A DNA stretch of 64,000 bases. It comes from Solicola gregarius (GTDB taxonomy: Bacteria > Actinomycetota > Actinomycetes > Propionibacteriales > Nocardioidaceae). Location of the stretch: positions 2,976,001 to 3,040,000 of the forward strand of contig NZ_CP094970.1 in NCBI RefSeq assembly GCF_025790165.1. Reading direction: 5' to 3'. The notes below the pieces were generated by a model. The model saw only the letters and a list, made by a program, of their open reading frames with translations. It was not told the origin of the DNA and did no database searches. Shown here one piece after another: positions 43,254-52,815 of the stretch; positions within the stretch are counted from its first letter, which is position 1, and each line of letters starts with the position of its first letter. The position numbers were made by a program, and so were the translations under genes.

Positions 43254-44600
43254 GTGGGCCGGTTGTTCGGCACCGATGGGGTTCGCGGGGTCGCCAACCG
43301 CGATCTGACCGCCGAGGTCGCGGTCGACCTCGCGGTGGCGGCGGCGCATGTGCTCGGCGAGGCAGGTGCGTTCGCCGACCAGCGGCCGGTCGCGGTCATC
43401 GGCACCGATTCCCGCGCCTCCGGTGAGTTCTTGGAGTCCGCGGTCGTCGCGGGCCTTGCTTCTGCCGGTGTCGACGTCCATCGGATCGGCATCCTGCCGA
43501 CGCCCGGCGTCGCGTACCTCACCGCGGCGCTCGAGGCCGATATCGGCGTGATGATCTCGGCCAGCCACAACCCGATGCCCGACAACGGCATCAAGTTCCT
43601 CACCCGTGGCGGTCACAAGCTCGACGACTCCGTCGAGGACGCGATCGAGCGGCGCCTCCGTGAGCCGTGGGACCGCCCGACCGGGGCTCGGGTCGGGCGA
43701 GTCGGCCTCAGCGACACGGCGCGCGCGACGTACGTCCGCCACCTGATCGGTACGGCCGACGTCTGGCTCGACGGGCTCACGATCGTGGTCGACTGCGCCA
43801 ACGGTGCCGCCAGCCAGGTAGCGCCCGAGGTGCTCCGTGCGTGCGGGGCGGACGTGATCGCCATCAACGCTGCGCCCAACGGCATCAACATCAACGACGG
43901 CTGCGGTTCGACGCACATGGAGCAGCTGCTGGCCGCGGTCGTCGAGCATGGTGCGGCCGCGGGCTTCGCGTTCGACGGTGACGCCGACCGGTGCCTGGCG
44001 GTCGACGCCGAGGGCAACCTCGTCGACGGCGACCAGATCCTGGCGATCCTGGCGCTCGCCAGGCACGACGACGGTGAACTCGTCGACGACACCGTCGTCG
44101 GCACGGTGATGACCAACCTCGGGTTCGTGCAGGCGATGACCGCCGCCGGCATCGAGGTCGTACAGACCGCCGTCGGCGATCGCTACATCCTGGAGGCCAT
44201 GCGGTCGCGCGGGTTCAACCTGGGCGGCGAGCAGTCCGGTCACGTGATCATGTCCGACCACGCGACGACGGGTGACGGCGTGCTGACCGCGCTCCAGCTC
44301 GCCGTACGCATGGCGCGTACCGGCAGCTCGCTCGGTGAGCTCGCGGGCGCCATGACCCGACTCCCGCAGGTGCTGGTCAACGTCGACGGCGTCGACAAGA
44401 CCCGTACCCAGATCGAACCCCGCCTCGTCGCCGCGGTCGCCGCGGCCGAGGAGCGCCTCGGTGCGGACGGTCGCGTACTCCTGCGGCCGTCGGGCACCGA
44501 GCCGGTCGTACGCGTGATGGTCGAGGCCACCTCGCGGGAGACGGCGGAGGGTGTCGCGGGCGAGCTGGCGGGCGTCGTACGCGAGACGCTCTCGCTGTAG
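43254..44600 (+). CDS. glmM: Phosphoglucosamine mutase
   Basis: A 448-residue enzyme converting glucosamine-6-phosphate to glucosamine-1-phosphate for UDP-GlcNAc synthesis. The phosphorylated serine is Ser104 in [23 protein letters not shown] carries the magnesium-binding aspartates, and [12 protein letters not shown] is the phosphate-binding end. The GTG at 43254 begins [14 protein letters not shown]. It lies 14 bases after rpsI. glmS, the previous pathway step, is at 50388. Confidence 0.96.
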   Translation: MGRLFGTDGVRGVANRDLTAEVAVDLAVAAAHVLGEAGAFADQRPVAVIGTDSRASGEFLESAVVAGLASAGVDVHRIGILPTPGVAYLTAALEADIGVMISASHNPMPDNGIKFLTRGGHKLDDSVEDAIERRLREPWDRPTGARVGRVGLSDTARATYVRHLIGTADVWLDGLTIVVDCANGAASQVAPEVLRACGADVIAINAAPNGININDGCGSTHMEQLLAAVVEHGAAAGFAFDGDADRCLAVDAEGNLVDGDQILAILALARHDDGELVDDTVVGTVMTNLGFVQAMTAAGIEVVQTAVGDRYILEAMRSRGFNLGGEQSGHVIMSDHATTGDGVLTALQLAVRMARTGSSLGELAGAMTRLPQVLVNVDGVDKTRTQIEPRLVAAVAAAEERLGADGRVLLRPSGTEPVVRVMVEATSRETAEGVAGELAGVVRETLSL

Positions 44601-44608
44601 TGGTTGGT

Positions 44609-44652
44609 CAAATAGACATTTGTTATGCCAGGGCATGACAAATGTCTATTTG
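44609..44652. repeat. AATAGACATTTGT hairpin, copy 2
   Basis: Perfect 15-bp arms (44609-44623 and 44638-44652) with an inner ATGCC/GGCAT pair. It differs from the copy at 22867-22906 by one loop base and slightly longer arms. It lies eight bases after the glmM stop and 46 bases before the Nudix gene. Confidence 0.8.
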
Positions 44653-44698
44653 AGGTCGCGCGGATCGGGTCGCTGGAGGCCCGGGTACGGTGGCGGCC

Positions 44699-45166
44699 AT
44701 GCCGACCCCCGACTTCATTCTCGCGCTGCGCGAGAAGATCGGCCATGCGCCGCTGTGGCTTCCCGGAGTGACCGCGGTCGTCCTCGACGGCACCCGGGTG
44801 CTGCTGGTACGCCGCGCCGACAGCGGTGAGTGGACACCCGTCACCGGGATCGTCGACCCGGAGGAGCAGCCGGCCCGTGCTGCGATCCGCGAAGTGCTCG
44901 AGGAGACCGGTGTCGTCGCCGAGGCCGAACGCATCGCGGGCGTGGGCGTGGCCCCGTTGCGCGCACATGCGAACGGCGACCTCGCCGCGTACCTCGACCT
45001 GACGTTCCGGTGCCGTTACGTCGCGGGAGAGGCGCAGGTCGGCGACGACGAGTCGGTCGAGGTCGGCTGGTTCGAGCGCGACGCGCTGCCGTCGATGCGC
45101 GACGAGTTCCACGAGCGCATCGCCGCCGCACTCGACGACGTGCCCGCTGCGCACTTCGTACGCTGA
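44699..45166 (+). CDS. Nudix hydrolase
   Basis: A 155-residue pyrophosphohydrolase. The Nudix box is complete (G-x5-E-x7-REVLEETG, residues about 53-75 in TGIVDPEEQPARAAIREVL). Substrate unknown, perhaps a nucleotide or sugar nucleotide. TACGGT ends seven bases before the ATG at 44699, so it is probably leaderless with its own promoter despite following glmM. Confidence 0.85.
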   Translation: MPTPDFILALREKIGHAPLWLPGVTAVVLDGTRVLLVRRADSGEWTPVTGIVDPEEQPARAAIREVLEETGVVAEAERIAGVGVAPLRAHANGDLAAYLDLTFRCRYVAGEAQVGDDESVEVGWFERDALPSMRDEFHERIAAALDDVPAAHFVR

Positions 45167-45217
45167 CCGTCGACAAACCGGGTGCGGCGGCGCGTACCCA
45201 TCCGTACGCTGACGCGC

Positions 45218-46216
45218 GTGACGATCGAGACCGTCGACCTGTTCGACGACACCGCGTTGCGCGAGGCCCACGACGTGACCCTTGCCGACGCCGCCGCCCG
45301 GCCGTACGCGACGCCGTGGACCTGGCAGGAGTACCGCACCGCGGCACGGACGCCCGATCCGTGGTCGGTGCTGCGCATGCTCGGTGCTCGTGCCGCAGAC
45401 GGCGTGTTGGTCGGCGTCGCCGAGGCGTGGTTTCCCCAGCGCGACAACACCACGATGGTGTGGGCCGACCTGAGCATCCTGCCGTCGCGCGCGGACGACG
45501 TCGGTGTTGCCGCGCTCCTGGACGCGTTCCACGATCTGGCACGCAGGCACGGCCGGTCGGCCGTTCACGTCATGGCGGGCGTGAGTCGTGACGAACGGAC
45601 GAGCCCGAAGAGCCGTGCGCTGGAGTCGGCGGGCTACGGCCTCCTGCTGACGAACGCGCACCGCATCCTCGAGCTCCCGATCGATGTCGATGAGATGGGC
45701 TCTCTGAGCGACGCGGTTGCAGCGCGGCACGCCGCGTACCGGATCATCGCGTGGCACGGCACCTGCCCCGAGCAATGGATCGACGAGTACGCGGACCTGC
45801 GTGCCCGCATCCTGCTCGACGCACCCGACGGCGGAGCCGGTTTCGAGCGTGAGGACTACGACGCCGAGCGGGTGCGACACGAGGAGGCCGAGCTCGAGGC
45901 ACAGGAACGCGTGCTGTACACCGCGATCGCCATCGCGCCCGACGGCGCTGTGGCCGGGCACAGCCAGCTCGTCGTCCCGGGCACCGACGAGGCGAACGCG
46001 TTCCAGTGGGACACCCTGGTGCTCGCCGCGCATCGCGGCCATCGACTCGGCATTGCCCTCAAGGCGCGCAACCTGGGCGAGGCCGCCGACGCGTTCGGGC
46101 CGCGTACCGTGCTGCACACGTTCAACGCCGAGGAGAACGCACCGATGATCGCCGTCAACGAGCGGCTCGGGTTTCGGCTGGTTGACTACCTGGGTGAGTT
46201 CCGGATCGAGCTCTGA
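45218..46216 (+). CDS. Two-domain GNAT acetyltransferase
   Basis: A 332-residue protein with tandem GNAT folds, similar in build to mycothiol synthase MshD and other actinobacterial double GNATs. The second domain has the acetyl-CoA loop AAHRGHRLGIALKARNL near residues 266-282 and TVLHTFNAEENAPMIAVNERLGF after it. TACGCT ends seven bases before the GTG at 45218; the upstream in-frame GTG at 45182 has no support. Substrate unknown. Confidence 0.75.
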   Translation: MTIETVDLFDDTALREAHDVTLADAAARPYATPWTWQEYRTAARTPDPWSVLRMLGARAADGVLVGVAEAWFPQRDNTTMVWADLSILPSRADDVGVAALLDAFHDLARRHGRSAVHVMAGVSRDERTSPKSRALESAGYGLLLTNAHRILELPIDVDEMGSLSDAVAARHAAYRIIAWHGTCPEQWIDEYADLRARILLDAPDGGAGFEREDYDAERVRHEEAELEAQERVLYTAIAIAPDGAVAGHSQLVVPGTDEANAFQWDTLVLAAHRGHRLGIALKARNLGEAADAFGPRTVLHTFNAEENAPMIAVNERLGFRLVDYLGEFRIEL

Positions 46217-46229
46217 CTCGCCCCGGTCG

Positions 46230-46652
46230 TCAGGCGAGCGGATCGAGCGTACGAAGGCCCGGGAACCGGGCGAAAGCACGATCGAGCGTCACGAACGTCG
46301 CCCCGTGCTCCATCGCGATCGCCGCGAGGTACGCGTCGGGCACGTCGTTACCCCGCAGTCGGTGTGTCGTGACCAGCTCGCCAAAGATCGACCAATGCCG
46401 CGCGCCGGGTCGAACGGCACTGACGGCGGGGGCGTCGAGCAGGGCGTTGCCGAACCGGACGCAGTCCTCCGGCGTGGACGGGTCGGCGAAGATCCGCCGT
46501 TGGGTGACGATCCGCGTCATCGCCGCCAGTACGAACTCGGTGACTCCGATCGGCTCGGTGCCGTTGACCCGATCGCTCAGCCAGGTCTCGATCCGCCCGG
46601 ATTCGGTGGATCGGATCGCGTGGACGCAGATGTTGACGTCAAGGAAGAGCAC
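46230..46652 (-). CDS. vapC: VapC-type PIN-domain toxin
   Basis: A 140-residue PIN ribonuclease. Acidic site residues are visible: Asp5 (FLDVNI), Glu in VTEFVL at about 39, Asp in NDVPDAYLAA at about 105, and Asp in TLDRAFARF near the end. It overlaps the antitoxin gene by 14 bases, the standard VapBC layout. It would cleave RNA when free of VapB. Confidence 0.88.
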   Translation of the reverse strand: MLFLDVNICVHAIRSTESGRIETWLSDRVNGTEPIGVTEFVLAAMTRIVTQRRIFADPSTPEDCVRFGNALLDAPAVSAVRPGARHWSIFGELVTTHRLRGNDVPDAYLAAIAMEHGATFVTLDRAFARFPGLRTLDPLA

Positions 46653-46908
46653 GGGTGTCGCGTTCGTCGTCGCCCAGTAGCTCCGCCATCTGGTCCTTGT
46701 CGTAGAGGTCGACCCCCGGTCGCAGGCCCGGCGGGTCGTACTCGAAATGCGGCAGCTCGTAGCGCTCGCCGGTCTGCCGTGTCTCGTACTCGTCGATCAG
46801 CCTTCGCAACGCATCCTCCAGCACCGACCCGATGGTGCGATGGCTGCGCGCGGCGATGAGCTTCGCCTCGGCGAGGAGATGCTCGTCGATATTGACCGTC
46901 GTACGCAT
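46639..46908 (-). CDS. vapB: VapB-type ribbon-helix-helix antitoxin
   Basis: An 89-residue antitoxin: MRTTVNIDEHLLAEAKLIAA is the ribbon-helix-helix start, and the C-terminal half (YDKDQMAELLGDDERD) would neutralise the toxin. TATGAT ends six bases before the ATG at 46908, so the operon mRNA is leaderless. An inverted repeat covers the -10 box. Confidence 0.88.
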   Translation of the reverse strand: MRTTVNIDEHLLAEAKLIAARSHRTIGSVLEDALRRLIDEYETRQTGERYELPHFEYDPPGLRPGVDLYDKDQMAELLGDDERDTRALP

Positions 46909-46912
46909 GGAT

Positions 46913-46946
46913 GCATCATATCATCACGCCACTGTCATCATGATGC
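46913..46946. promoter_or_regulatory. VapBC operator/promoter
   Basis: GCATCAT (46913-46919) and ATGATGC (46940-46946) form an inverted repeat, with extra TCATCA half-sites between. The left arm overlaps the TATGAT -10 box (46920-46915, minus strand), so VapB binding would block transcription. Confidence 0.6.
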
Positions 46947-47030
46947 GGATGCTCGGTCGGCGCAGTACGTACGCGGGCCGCGGTCGGCATACGCTCGGGC
47001 GCCGCCGCTCGACCGATTCCCGAGGACCCC

Positions 47031-48164
47031 ATGAGACGTACGCTCGTCACCGCCGCACTCGCCATCGCACTCGTCGCACCCGTTGCTGCACCCGCGCAGA
47101 GCGCACCCGACGATCCGCACGTCGCGACCCAGGAGTCCCTGGACGCACTGCGCAGCGACTGGACCGCACCCGGAGGTGTCGTCGTGGCGGGAGATCGCGA
47201 CGACGAGTGGACGGTCAGCAGCGGCACCGCTGCCATCGGACAGGATCGGCCGATCACGGCGACCGACAAGTTCCGCGTCGGGAGTCTGACCAAGACGTTC
47301 ACCGCGTCGATCGTGTTGCAGCTTGTCGACGAGGGCGAGGTCGATCTCGACGAGCCGATCGAGACCTACCTTCCGGGCGTCGTTCAGGGCGCGAACGACG
47401 GCACCGAGATCACCGTCCGCAACCTGCTGCAGCACACCAGTGGCATTCCCGACTACCTGCAGATCGAGCGGATGCTCGACCCGCGCAACCAGTTCCGTCC
47501 GCACACGCTGGCCGAGATCGCGTCGTGGGGTCTGGAGAAGCCGTCGGAGTTCGAGCCGGGCACGGAGTACCGATACTCGAATACCAACTACATCGTCGCC
47601 GGAATGCTGATCGAGAAGGTCACGGGCAGGTCGTACGACCAGGAGCTGAACGACCGCATCATCGGGCCGCTCGGCCTCACTGACACGTACCTGCCGGAAC
47701 CGCAGCACAAGCAGCTCGTCGGACCGCAGGTGCGCGGATACTTCGGCCAGCAGTTCGCGTACCTCGATGTCACAGAGCTGATCGAGCCGTCGATGGGACT
47801 CAGCGGCGGGGGGATCGTCTCCACCGGCGCCGATGTGGCGGCGTTCATGCAGGCTCTCGCGGACGGCACGGTGGTACCGCGACCCCTCCTGCCCGAGATG
47901 CGTACGCCGAACGACCTGCCGGGAAGCGCGCCGAAGTACGGCCTCGGCGTCGACGAGTTCGAGTTGCCGTGCGGCGGCGTCGCGTACGGGCACTACGGCA
48001 TCTGGCCCGGCTACCAGACGATCGCGGCGGCGACCGACGACGGCAGGCACGCGTTCGTCGGGATGAACGTGCTCAACTTCGCAGACGGCAGTGCGGGCAT
48101 GAGCGGACGCGAGATCCTCGGCCGTGCGAACACCATGGTCACCGCGCTCTGCGACAACGGGTGA
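47031..48164 (+). CDS. Secreted serine hydrolase, beta-lactamase / D,D-carboxypeptidase family
   Basis: A 377-residue class C beta-lactamase-like hydrolase. Signal peptide residues 1-25 (MRRTLVTAALAIALVAPVAA) with cleavage near AQSA. Active-site motifs: Ser85-x-x-Lys88 (SLTK), Tyr182-Ser-Asn (YSN), and HYG near residue 320. Members include D-alanyl-D-alanine carboxypeptidases and esterases. GAGGACCCC precedes the ATG. Confidence 0.85.
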   Translation: MRRTLVTAALAIALVAPVAAPAQSAPDDPHVATQESLDALRSDWTAPGGVVVAGDRDDEWTVSSGTAAIGQDRPITATDKFRVGSLTKTFTASIVLQLVDEGEVDLDEPIETYLPGVVQGANDGTEITVRNLLQHTSGIPDYLQIERMLDPRNQFRPHTLAEIASWGLEKPSEFEPGTEYRYSNTNYIVAGMLIEKVTGRSYDQELNDRIIGPLGLTDTYLPEPQHKQLVGPQVRGYFGQQFAYLDVTELIEPSMGLSGGGIVSTGADVAAFMQALADGTVVPRPLLPEMRTPNDLPGSAPKYGLGVDEFELPCGGVAYGHYGIWPGYQTIAAATDDGRHAFVGMNVLNFADGSAGMSGREILGRANTMVTALCDNG

Positions 48165-48172
48165 TCGTCGGC

Positions 48173-48529
48173 TCACTCCCCGCGGAGCGTGTGCAGCGAG
48201 TCCGCCAGGCGGTCGCGCTGATTCTGCAGATCCGCCAGCCGACCCTCGACAACCGCCAGCCGCTCGGCGTACGTCTCAACGGCGTCGCCGGGTTCGTCGC
48301 AGTCGTTGAGGTCTCGCAGCCTCAGACAAGGCTCGAGTCGTTTGATCCCCTCGATCGTCAGCCCGCGACCGAGGAGCGCCGTGATGTTGCCTACGCGCTG
48401 CACGGCCGACTCGTCGTACTCGCGCCAACCGGCGGGGCTTCGAACCGTGGAGATCAGCCCGCATTGCTCGTAGTAGCGCAGGGACCGCCGGCTCGCGCCG
48501 GTCCGTTCGGCGAGCTGTCCGATCCGCAT
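48173..48529 (-). CDS. MerR family regulator
   Basis: A 118-residue MerR protein: winged helix at 1-70 (MRIGQLAERTGASRRSLRYY, then GLISTVRSPAGWREYDE) and a dimerisation helix. A CLRLRDLNDCDEPG stretch with two cysteines could bind a metal or thiol. GGAGG lies 7 bases before the ATG at 48529. Divergent from a short-chain dehydrogenase, whose promoter carries a TGACAC-CC-GTGTCA palindrome. Confidence 0.85.
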   Translation of the reverse strand: MRIGQLAERTGASRRSLRYYEQCGLISTVRSPAGWREYDESAVQRVGNITALLGRGLTIEGIKRLEPCLRLRDLNDCDEPGDAVETYAERLAVVEGRLADLQNQRDRLADSLHTLRGE

Positions 48530-48549
48530 CCGCATCCTCCGACTTGCAC

Positions 48550-48575
48550 TTGACACCCGTGTCAGTACCTAGCGT
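48550..48575 (+). promoter_or_regulatory. MerR-type promoter of the dehydrogenase
   Basis: TTGACA (48550-48555) overlaps the palindrome TGACACCCGTGTCA (48551-48564); TAGCGT (48570-48575) lies seven bases before the ATG at 48583. The apparent spacer is 14 bases, unlike the 19-20 typical for MerR promoters, so either repression or a different -35 is used. Confidence 0.5.
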
Positions 48576-48582
48576 CGACACC

Positions 48583-49344
48583 ATGGAGATTCATTCCGAA
48601 GAACGGCCGGCACGCACCGCCCTCGTGACCGGGGGCGGGTCGGGCATCGGTCGCGCGACGGCGTTCGCCCTGGCCACGGTCGGTTTGGACGTACTCGTCA
48701 CCGGGCGCAGACCGGATCCGATCTCAGAGACGGCGTCAACGCATGCCAATATCCGTGCGTTCACCGCGGATGCGGCGTCCGCCGCCGACGTCGACGAAGC
48801 CGTACGCATCGCCGCCGAGCGGCACGGCCGGATCGACGTCGTCGTGAACAACGCCGGAACAATGCACCCGGGCGGCCTCGACGAGTTCGTACGCGCGGAC
48901 GCGGTCGAGATGTGGGAGACGAACGTGCTCGGGCCGACTCTCGTCGCGCGAGCGGCCCTGGAACACCTTCGTGCGACCTGGGGCGTGATCGTCAACGTGT
49001 CGAGCACCTTCGGCGCGAAGCCGGCGCCGTACATCGGGCAGTACGGTGCGACCAAGGCGGCACTCGAGCAGCTGACGCGAAGCTGGGCGCTCGAGCTCGC
49101 CGGTGACGGTATCCGCGTCAACGCCGTCGCTCCGGGCCCGACGGAGAGCGATGCCCTCGCGGCCAGCGGGATGTCGGAGGCCACCATCGAACAGGTGAAG
49201 GCGACCGAGCGCGAGCGCATCCCGCTCGGTCGCCGCGGTTCCCCCGACGACATCGCGGCGATCGTGGTCGCCCTGTGCGATCCGTCCGCTGCCTGGGTCA
49301 CCGGTCAGGTGATCGGCGTGGACGGTGGGTTCGCGCTCGCCTGA
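48583..49344 (+). CDS. Short-chain dehydrogenase/reductase
   Basis: A 253-residue Rossmann oxidoreductase. TGGGSGIG (cofactor), NNAGTM, Ser in NVSSTFG and YGATK (Tyr-x3-Lys) are all present. The NADP/NAD preference and substrate are not evident. Under the divergent MerR regulator, so likely part of a detoxification response. The mRNA is probably leaderless. Confidence 0.88.
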   Translation: MEIHSEERPARTALVTGGGSGIGRATAFALATVGLDVLVTGRRPDPISETASTHANIRAFTADAASAADVDEAVRIAAERHGRIDVVVNNAGTMHPGGLDEFVRADAVEMWETNVLGPTLVARAALEHLRATWGVIVNVSSTFGAKPAPYIGQYGATKAALEQLTRSWALELAGDGIRVNAVAPGPTESDALAASGMSEATIEQVKATERERIPLGRRGSPDDIAAIVVALCDPSAAWVTGQVIGVDGGFALA

Positions 49345-49350
49345 ACCCGA

Positions 49351-50310
49351 TCACAGCTTGCGCAGCCGTACCCACCGCACCGAGTGGTCGGAGTCCTTGC
49401 GGAGCACGAGCGTCGCACGGCCGCGGGTCGGTGCGATGTTCTGCTTCAGGTTGGGCCCGTTGATCGTGTCCCACAGCGTCTCGGCCCGCTCGATCGCCTG
49501 GTTGTGGTCGAGCCCTGCGTACCGCACGAAGTACGACGCGGGGTCGCGGAACGCCGTCTCGCGCAGGCGCAGGAACCGGTTGACGTACCACTGCCGGATG
49601 TCGCGGTGGGACGCGTCGACGTAGATCGAGAAGTCGAAGAAGTCGCTGATCGCCAGCCCTGGGCGTCCGTCTCCGCGCATCCGTGCGGGCTGCAGCACGT
49701 TGAGGCCCTCGACGATCACGATGTCGGGGTGGTCGAGCGTCACGACGTCGTCGGTCACGTCGTACTTCAGGTGTGAGTACAGCGGCGCCTCGATCACCTC
49801 GCGGCCGGACTTGACGTTCATCACGAACCGCAACAGGGCCTTGCGGTCGTACGACTCGGGGAAGCCCTTGCGTTCGAGCAGCTCGCGTCGACGCAGCTCG
49901 GCGTTCGGCAACAGGAACCCGTCGGTGGTGACGAGGTCGACCCTTGCCTTCGGGGCCGTGTGCGAGAGCAGCTCGCGGAGCAGCCGCGCCGTCGTGGACT
50001 TGCCGACGGCGACCGACCCGGCGAGTCCGATGACGTACGGCGTGCGCTGGGGCTGCGGTCGATCGAGAAAGCGCTCGGTAGCGGCGTGCAGCTCGTGCGC
50101 GAGTCGTACCCGCATCAGGATCAGCTTGGTCAGCGCGAGGTACACCTCGCGTACCTCGTCGAGGTCGAGCTCGTCGCCGAGTCCGCGAACCGCGTCGATC
50201 TCCTTCTCCGACAGCGGTTGCGACGTTCCGTCGGCGAGCCGGGACCAGTCGGATCGGTCGAGCTCGACGTACGGGGACGTGTCGTGCCGGGACATCGAGG
50301 GGTCCGCCAT
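49351..50310 (-). CDS. coaA: Pantothenate kinase, type I
   Basis: A 319-residue kinase catalysing the first step of coenzyme A synthesis. Walker A GSVAVGKST is at about 100-108; TTDGFLLPN, KGFPESYD and GPNLKQNI are CoaA-specific. ATG 50310 is chosen; GACAAT ends seven bases upstream, and the 77-base gap to glmS holds both promoters. Confidence 0.95.
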   Translation of the reverse strand: MADPSMSRHDTSPYVELDRSDWSRLADGTSQPLSEKEIDAVRGLGDELDLDEVREVYLALTKLILMRVRLAHELHAATERFLDRPQPQRTPYVIGLAGSVAVGKSTTARLLRELLSHTAPKARVDLVTTDGFLLPNAELRRRELLERKGFPESYDRKALLRFVMNVKSGREVIEAPLYSHLKYDVTDDVVTLDHPDIVIVEGLNVLQPARMRGDGRPGLAISDFFDFSIYVDASHRDIRQWYVNRFLRLRETAFRDPASYFVRYAGLDHNQAIERAETLWDTINGPNLKQNIAPTRGRATLVLRKDSDHSVRWVRLRKL

Positions 50311-50387
50311 GGCGACCATTGTCCCGTGCCCCCGTGGCGTGCGGCGCAGCGCATCGGAGAGAGACGCCACTGGGTAGGCTGTCGGGC

Positions 50388-52235
50388 ATGTGTGGAATCG
50401 TCGGGTACGCGGGTTCGCGGTCTGCCCAAGACGTCGTCGTCGGCGGGTTGCGCAGGCTCGAGTACCGCGGGTACGACTCCGCGGGGGTCGCGCTCGTCAC
50501 GCCCGGCGGCCTGGTCTCGCGCAAGCGCGCAGGGAAGCTGACAAATCTCGACAAGCTGCTCGCAGAGGCACCGCTGCCGACCGCGCACACGGGCATCGGG
50601 CACACCCGTTGGGCGACCCACGGTGCCCCGAACGACCTGAACGCGCACCCCCACCTCGACTCGTCGGGACGGTTCGCGGTCGTACACAACGGCATCATCG
50701 AGAACTTCGCCGAGTTACGTGCCGAGCTGGAGGCGAAGGGCCGTGAGTTCGCCTCCGAGACCGACACCGAGACCGTCGCCCACCTGCTTGCCGAGGAGAT
50801 CGGACCGGCGGGCGACGACCTCGCCGAGGCGGTACGCGCGGTCGCTCGCCGACTCGAGGGGGCGTTCACGCTGGTGATCGCCGATGGCGAGCAGCCGGGC
50901 CTCGTGGTCGGGGCGCGCCGCAACTCACCGCTCGTCGCTGGACGCGGTGACGGTGAGAACTTCCTCGCCTCCGACGTCGCCGCGTTCATCGACTACACCC
51001 GCGAGGCCGTCGAGCTCGGCCAGGATCAGGTCGTCGCGATCACCGCCGACGCGATCTCGGTCACCGACTTCTCCGGTGAGTCGGTCGAGCCGAGCACGTA
51101 CCACGTCGACTGGGATGCCTCTGCCGCCGAGAAGGGCGGCTTCGACTGGTTCATGCTCAAGGAGATCGACGAACAGCCGCAGGCGGTCGCCGACACGTTG
51201 CTCGGCCGGTACGCCGCCGACGGCAGCCTGCAGCTCGACGAGATGCGGTTGTCCGACGACGAGCTGCGCGATATCGACAAGGTGATCATCATCGCGTGCG
51301 GCACGGCGTTCTATGCCGGTCTGGTCGCGAAGTACGCGATCGAGCACTGGACCCGCGTGCCCTGCGAGGTCGAGCTGGCGTCGGAGTTCCGGTATCGCGA
51401 TCCGATCGTCGACCGCTCGACTCTGGTCGTCGCCATCAGCCAGTCCGGCGAGACGATGGACACGCTGATGGCGATCCGCCACGCTCGTACGCAGCGCGCC
51501 AACGTCCTCGCGATCTGCAACACCAACGGCTCGACCATCCCGCGGGAGTCCGACGCGGTGATCTACACCCACGCGGGCCCGGAGATCGCGGTCGCGTCGA
51601 CGAAGGGCTTCCTGTCTCAGGTGGTCGCGTGCTACCTGCTCGGGCTGTATCTCGCGCAGGTACGCGGTGCGAAGTTCGGCGACGAGATCACCGCGATCAT
51701 GCACGAGCTGGAGAGCCTCCCGGCGGCGATCCGGCGCGTCCTCGACGACGGCGAGCAGGTACGCGAGCTTGCTCGCGAGCTGGTCGACAAGCGGTCCGTG
51801 CTGTTCCTCGGCCGGCATGCGGGCTACCCGGTCGCGCTCGAGGGGGCGTTGAAGCTCAAGGAGCTCGCGTACATCCATGCCGAGGGTTTCGCCGCGGGTG
51901 AGCTCAAACACGGGCCGATCGCCCTGATCGAGGACGACCTTCCGGTGTTCGTGATCGTCCCGCCGCGCGGTCGCGACCAGCTGAACGAGAAGGTCATCAG
52001 CAACGTGCAGGAGATCCGCGCCCGCGGGGCACGCACGATCGTGCTGGCCGAGGACGGTGACGAGCATGTCGTCCCGTATGCCGACCACCTGATCCGGCTG
52101 CCGCGCGTACCGACGCTGATGCAGCCGCTCGTGGCGACCGTGCCGCTGCAGCTGTTCGCGTGTGAGCTCGCCGATCGGCTCGGTCACGACGTCGACCAGC
52201 CGCGCAACCTGGCCAAGTCGGTCACCGTCGAGTGA
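50388..52235 (+). CDS. glmS: Glutamine-fructose-6-phosphate aminotransferase
   Basis: A 615-residue enzyme making glucosamine-6-phosphate. N-terminal glutaminase with Cys2 (MCGIVGYAG), then two SIS domains ([22 protein letters not shown]) and C-terminal [14 protein letters not shown] ends seven bases before the ATG, leaving no room for the glmS ribozyme found in Gram-positives. glmM is 5.8 kb upstream. Confidence 0.96.
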   Translation: MCGIVGYAGSRSAQDVVVGGLRRLEYRGYDSAGVALVTPGGLVSRKRAGKLTNLDKLLAEAPLPTAHTGIGHTRWATHGAPNDLNAHPHLDSSGRFAVVHNGIIENFAELRAELEAKGREFASETDTETVAHLLAEEIGPAGDDLAEAVRAVARRLEGAFTLVIADGEQPGLVVGARRNSPLVAGRGDGENFLASDVAAFIDYTREAVELGQDQVVAITADAISVTDFSGESVEPSTYHVDWDASAAEKGGFDWFMLKEIDEQPQAVADTLLGRYAADGSLQLDEMRLSDDELRDIDKVIIIACGTAFYAGLVAKYAIEHWTRVPCEVELASEFRYRDPIVDRSTLVVAISQSGETMDTLMAIRHARTQRANVLAICNTNGSTIPRESDAVIYTHAGPEIAVASTKGFLSQVVACYLLGLYLAQVRGAKFGDEITAIMHELESLPAAIRRVLDDGEQVRELARELVDKRSVLFLGRHAGYPVALEGALKLKELAYIHAEGFAAGELKHGPIALIEDDLPVFVIVPPRGRDQLNEKVISNVQEIRARGARTIVLAEDGDEHVVPYADHLIRLPRVPTLMQPLVATVPLQLFACELADRLGHDVDQPRNLAKSVTVE

Positions 52236-52266
52236 GCGCGCCCGTGCGTACGCCCGTTCGCTCGAG

Positions 52267-52345
52267 CTCCCGCCCGCTGGGCCGGACGTTCGAGCGCGAC
52301 ACGCCGGGCGTTTCCCACTCGAACGTCCGGCCCACGGGGCGGGAG
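52267..52345. repeat. Long hairpin between glmS and acpS
   Basis: Perfect 16-bp arms (52279-52294 with 52318-52333), enclosed by 9-bp outer arms CTCCCGCCC (52267-52275) and GGGCGGGAG (52337-52345). The CCCACGGGGCGGG at the right edge is also found at the 54225 and 58832 hairpins. It fills most of the gap and ends six bases before the acpS start. Confidence 0.75.
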
Positions 52346-52350
52346 AGCCC

Positions 52351-52815
52351 ATGATCGTCGGGATCGGCATCGACGTGGTCGAGATCGAGCGCTTCGCCGA
52401 GACGCTGCGCCGCTCGCCCGCGGTGGTCGAGCGGCTCTTCCTGCCGGCCGAGGCGGAGCTGGCGCCGGGCTCGCTCGCGGGGAGGTTCGCGGCCAAGGAG
52501 GCGCTCGCAAAGGCGCTCGGCGCTCCCGCCGGACTCCACTGGGTCGACGTCGAGACGTACGTCGAGAACTCCGGACAGCCACGGCTCGCGATGCGCGGCA
52601 CGGTGCTCGCGCGGGCAACGGAGCTCGGCGTCGTCAGCTCGCACGTGTCGATCTCCCATGACGGCGGGATCGCGTCGTCGGTCGTCGTTCTGGAGGGGCG
52701 AGGAGAGAGCGAGGAACGAGCGGGTCGACGAGCGCGACCATCAAGTCTGGAGGGGCGAGGAGAGAGCGAGGAACGAGCGGGTCGACGAGCGCGACCATCA
52801 GGTCGGGAGGGCTGA
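52351..52815 (+). CDS. acpS: Holo-ACP synthase with repeat-encoded C-terminus
   Basis: A 154-residue phosphopantetheinyl transferase that activates acyl carrier protein. The catalytic core is residues 1-113 ([40 protein letters not shown]). Normal AcpS is about 120 residues; here two copies of [18 protein letters not shown] follow, encoded by the 57-bp repeat. The tail ends in GGGAGG, which serves as ribosome site for nnr, whose ATG shares the last base of the stop. Confidence 0.93.
   Translation: MIVGIGIDVVEIERFAETLRRSPAVVERLFLPAEAELAPGSLAGRFAAKEALAKALGAPAGLHWVDVETYVENSGQPRLAMRGTVLARATELGVVSSHVSISHDGGIASSVVVLEGRGESEERAGRRARPSSLEGRGESEERAGRRARPSGREG
52690..52803 (+). repeat. 57-bp dispersed coding repeat, tandem in acpS
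   Basis: Two units, 52690-52746 and 52747-52803, nearly identical. Exactly 19 codons each, in frame with acpS. The core GCGAGGAGAGAGCGAGGAAC is shared with the copies at 17081 and 30534. Confidence 0.9.

Noticed and set aside
50311-50387. glmS ribozyme or riboswitch
   Set aside because: Only 77 bases separate coaA and glmS, and the predicted transcript begins at the glmS start codon, leaving no leader RNA.
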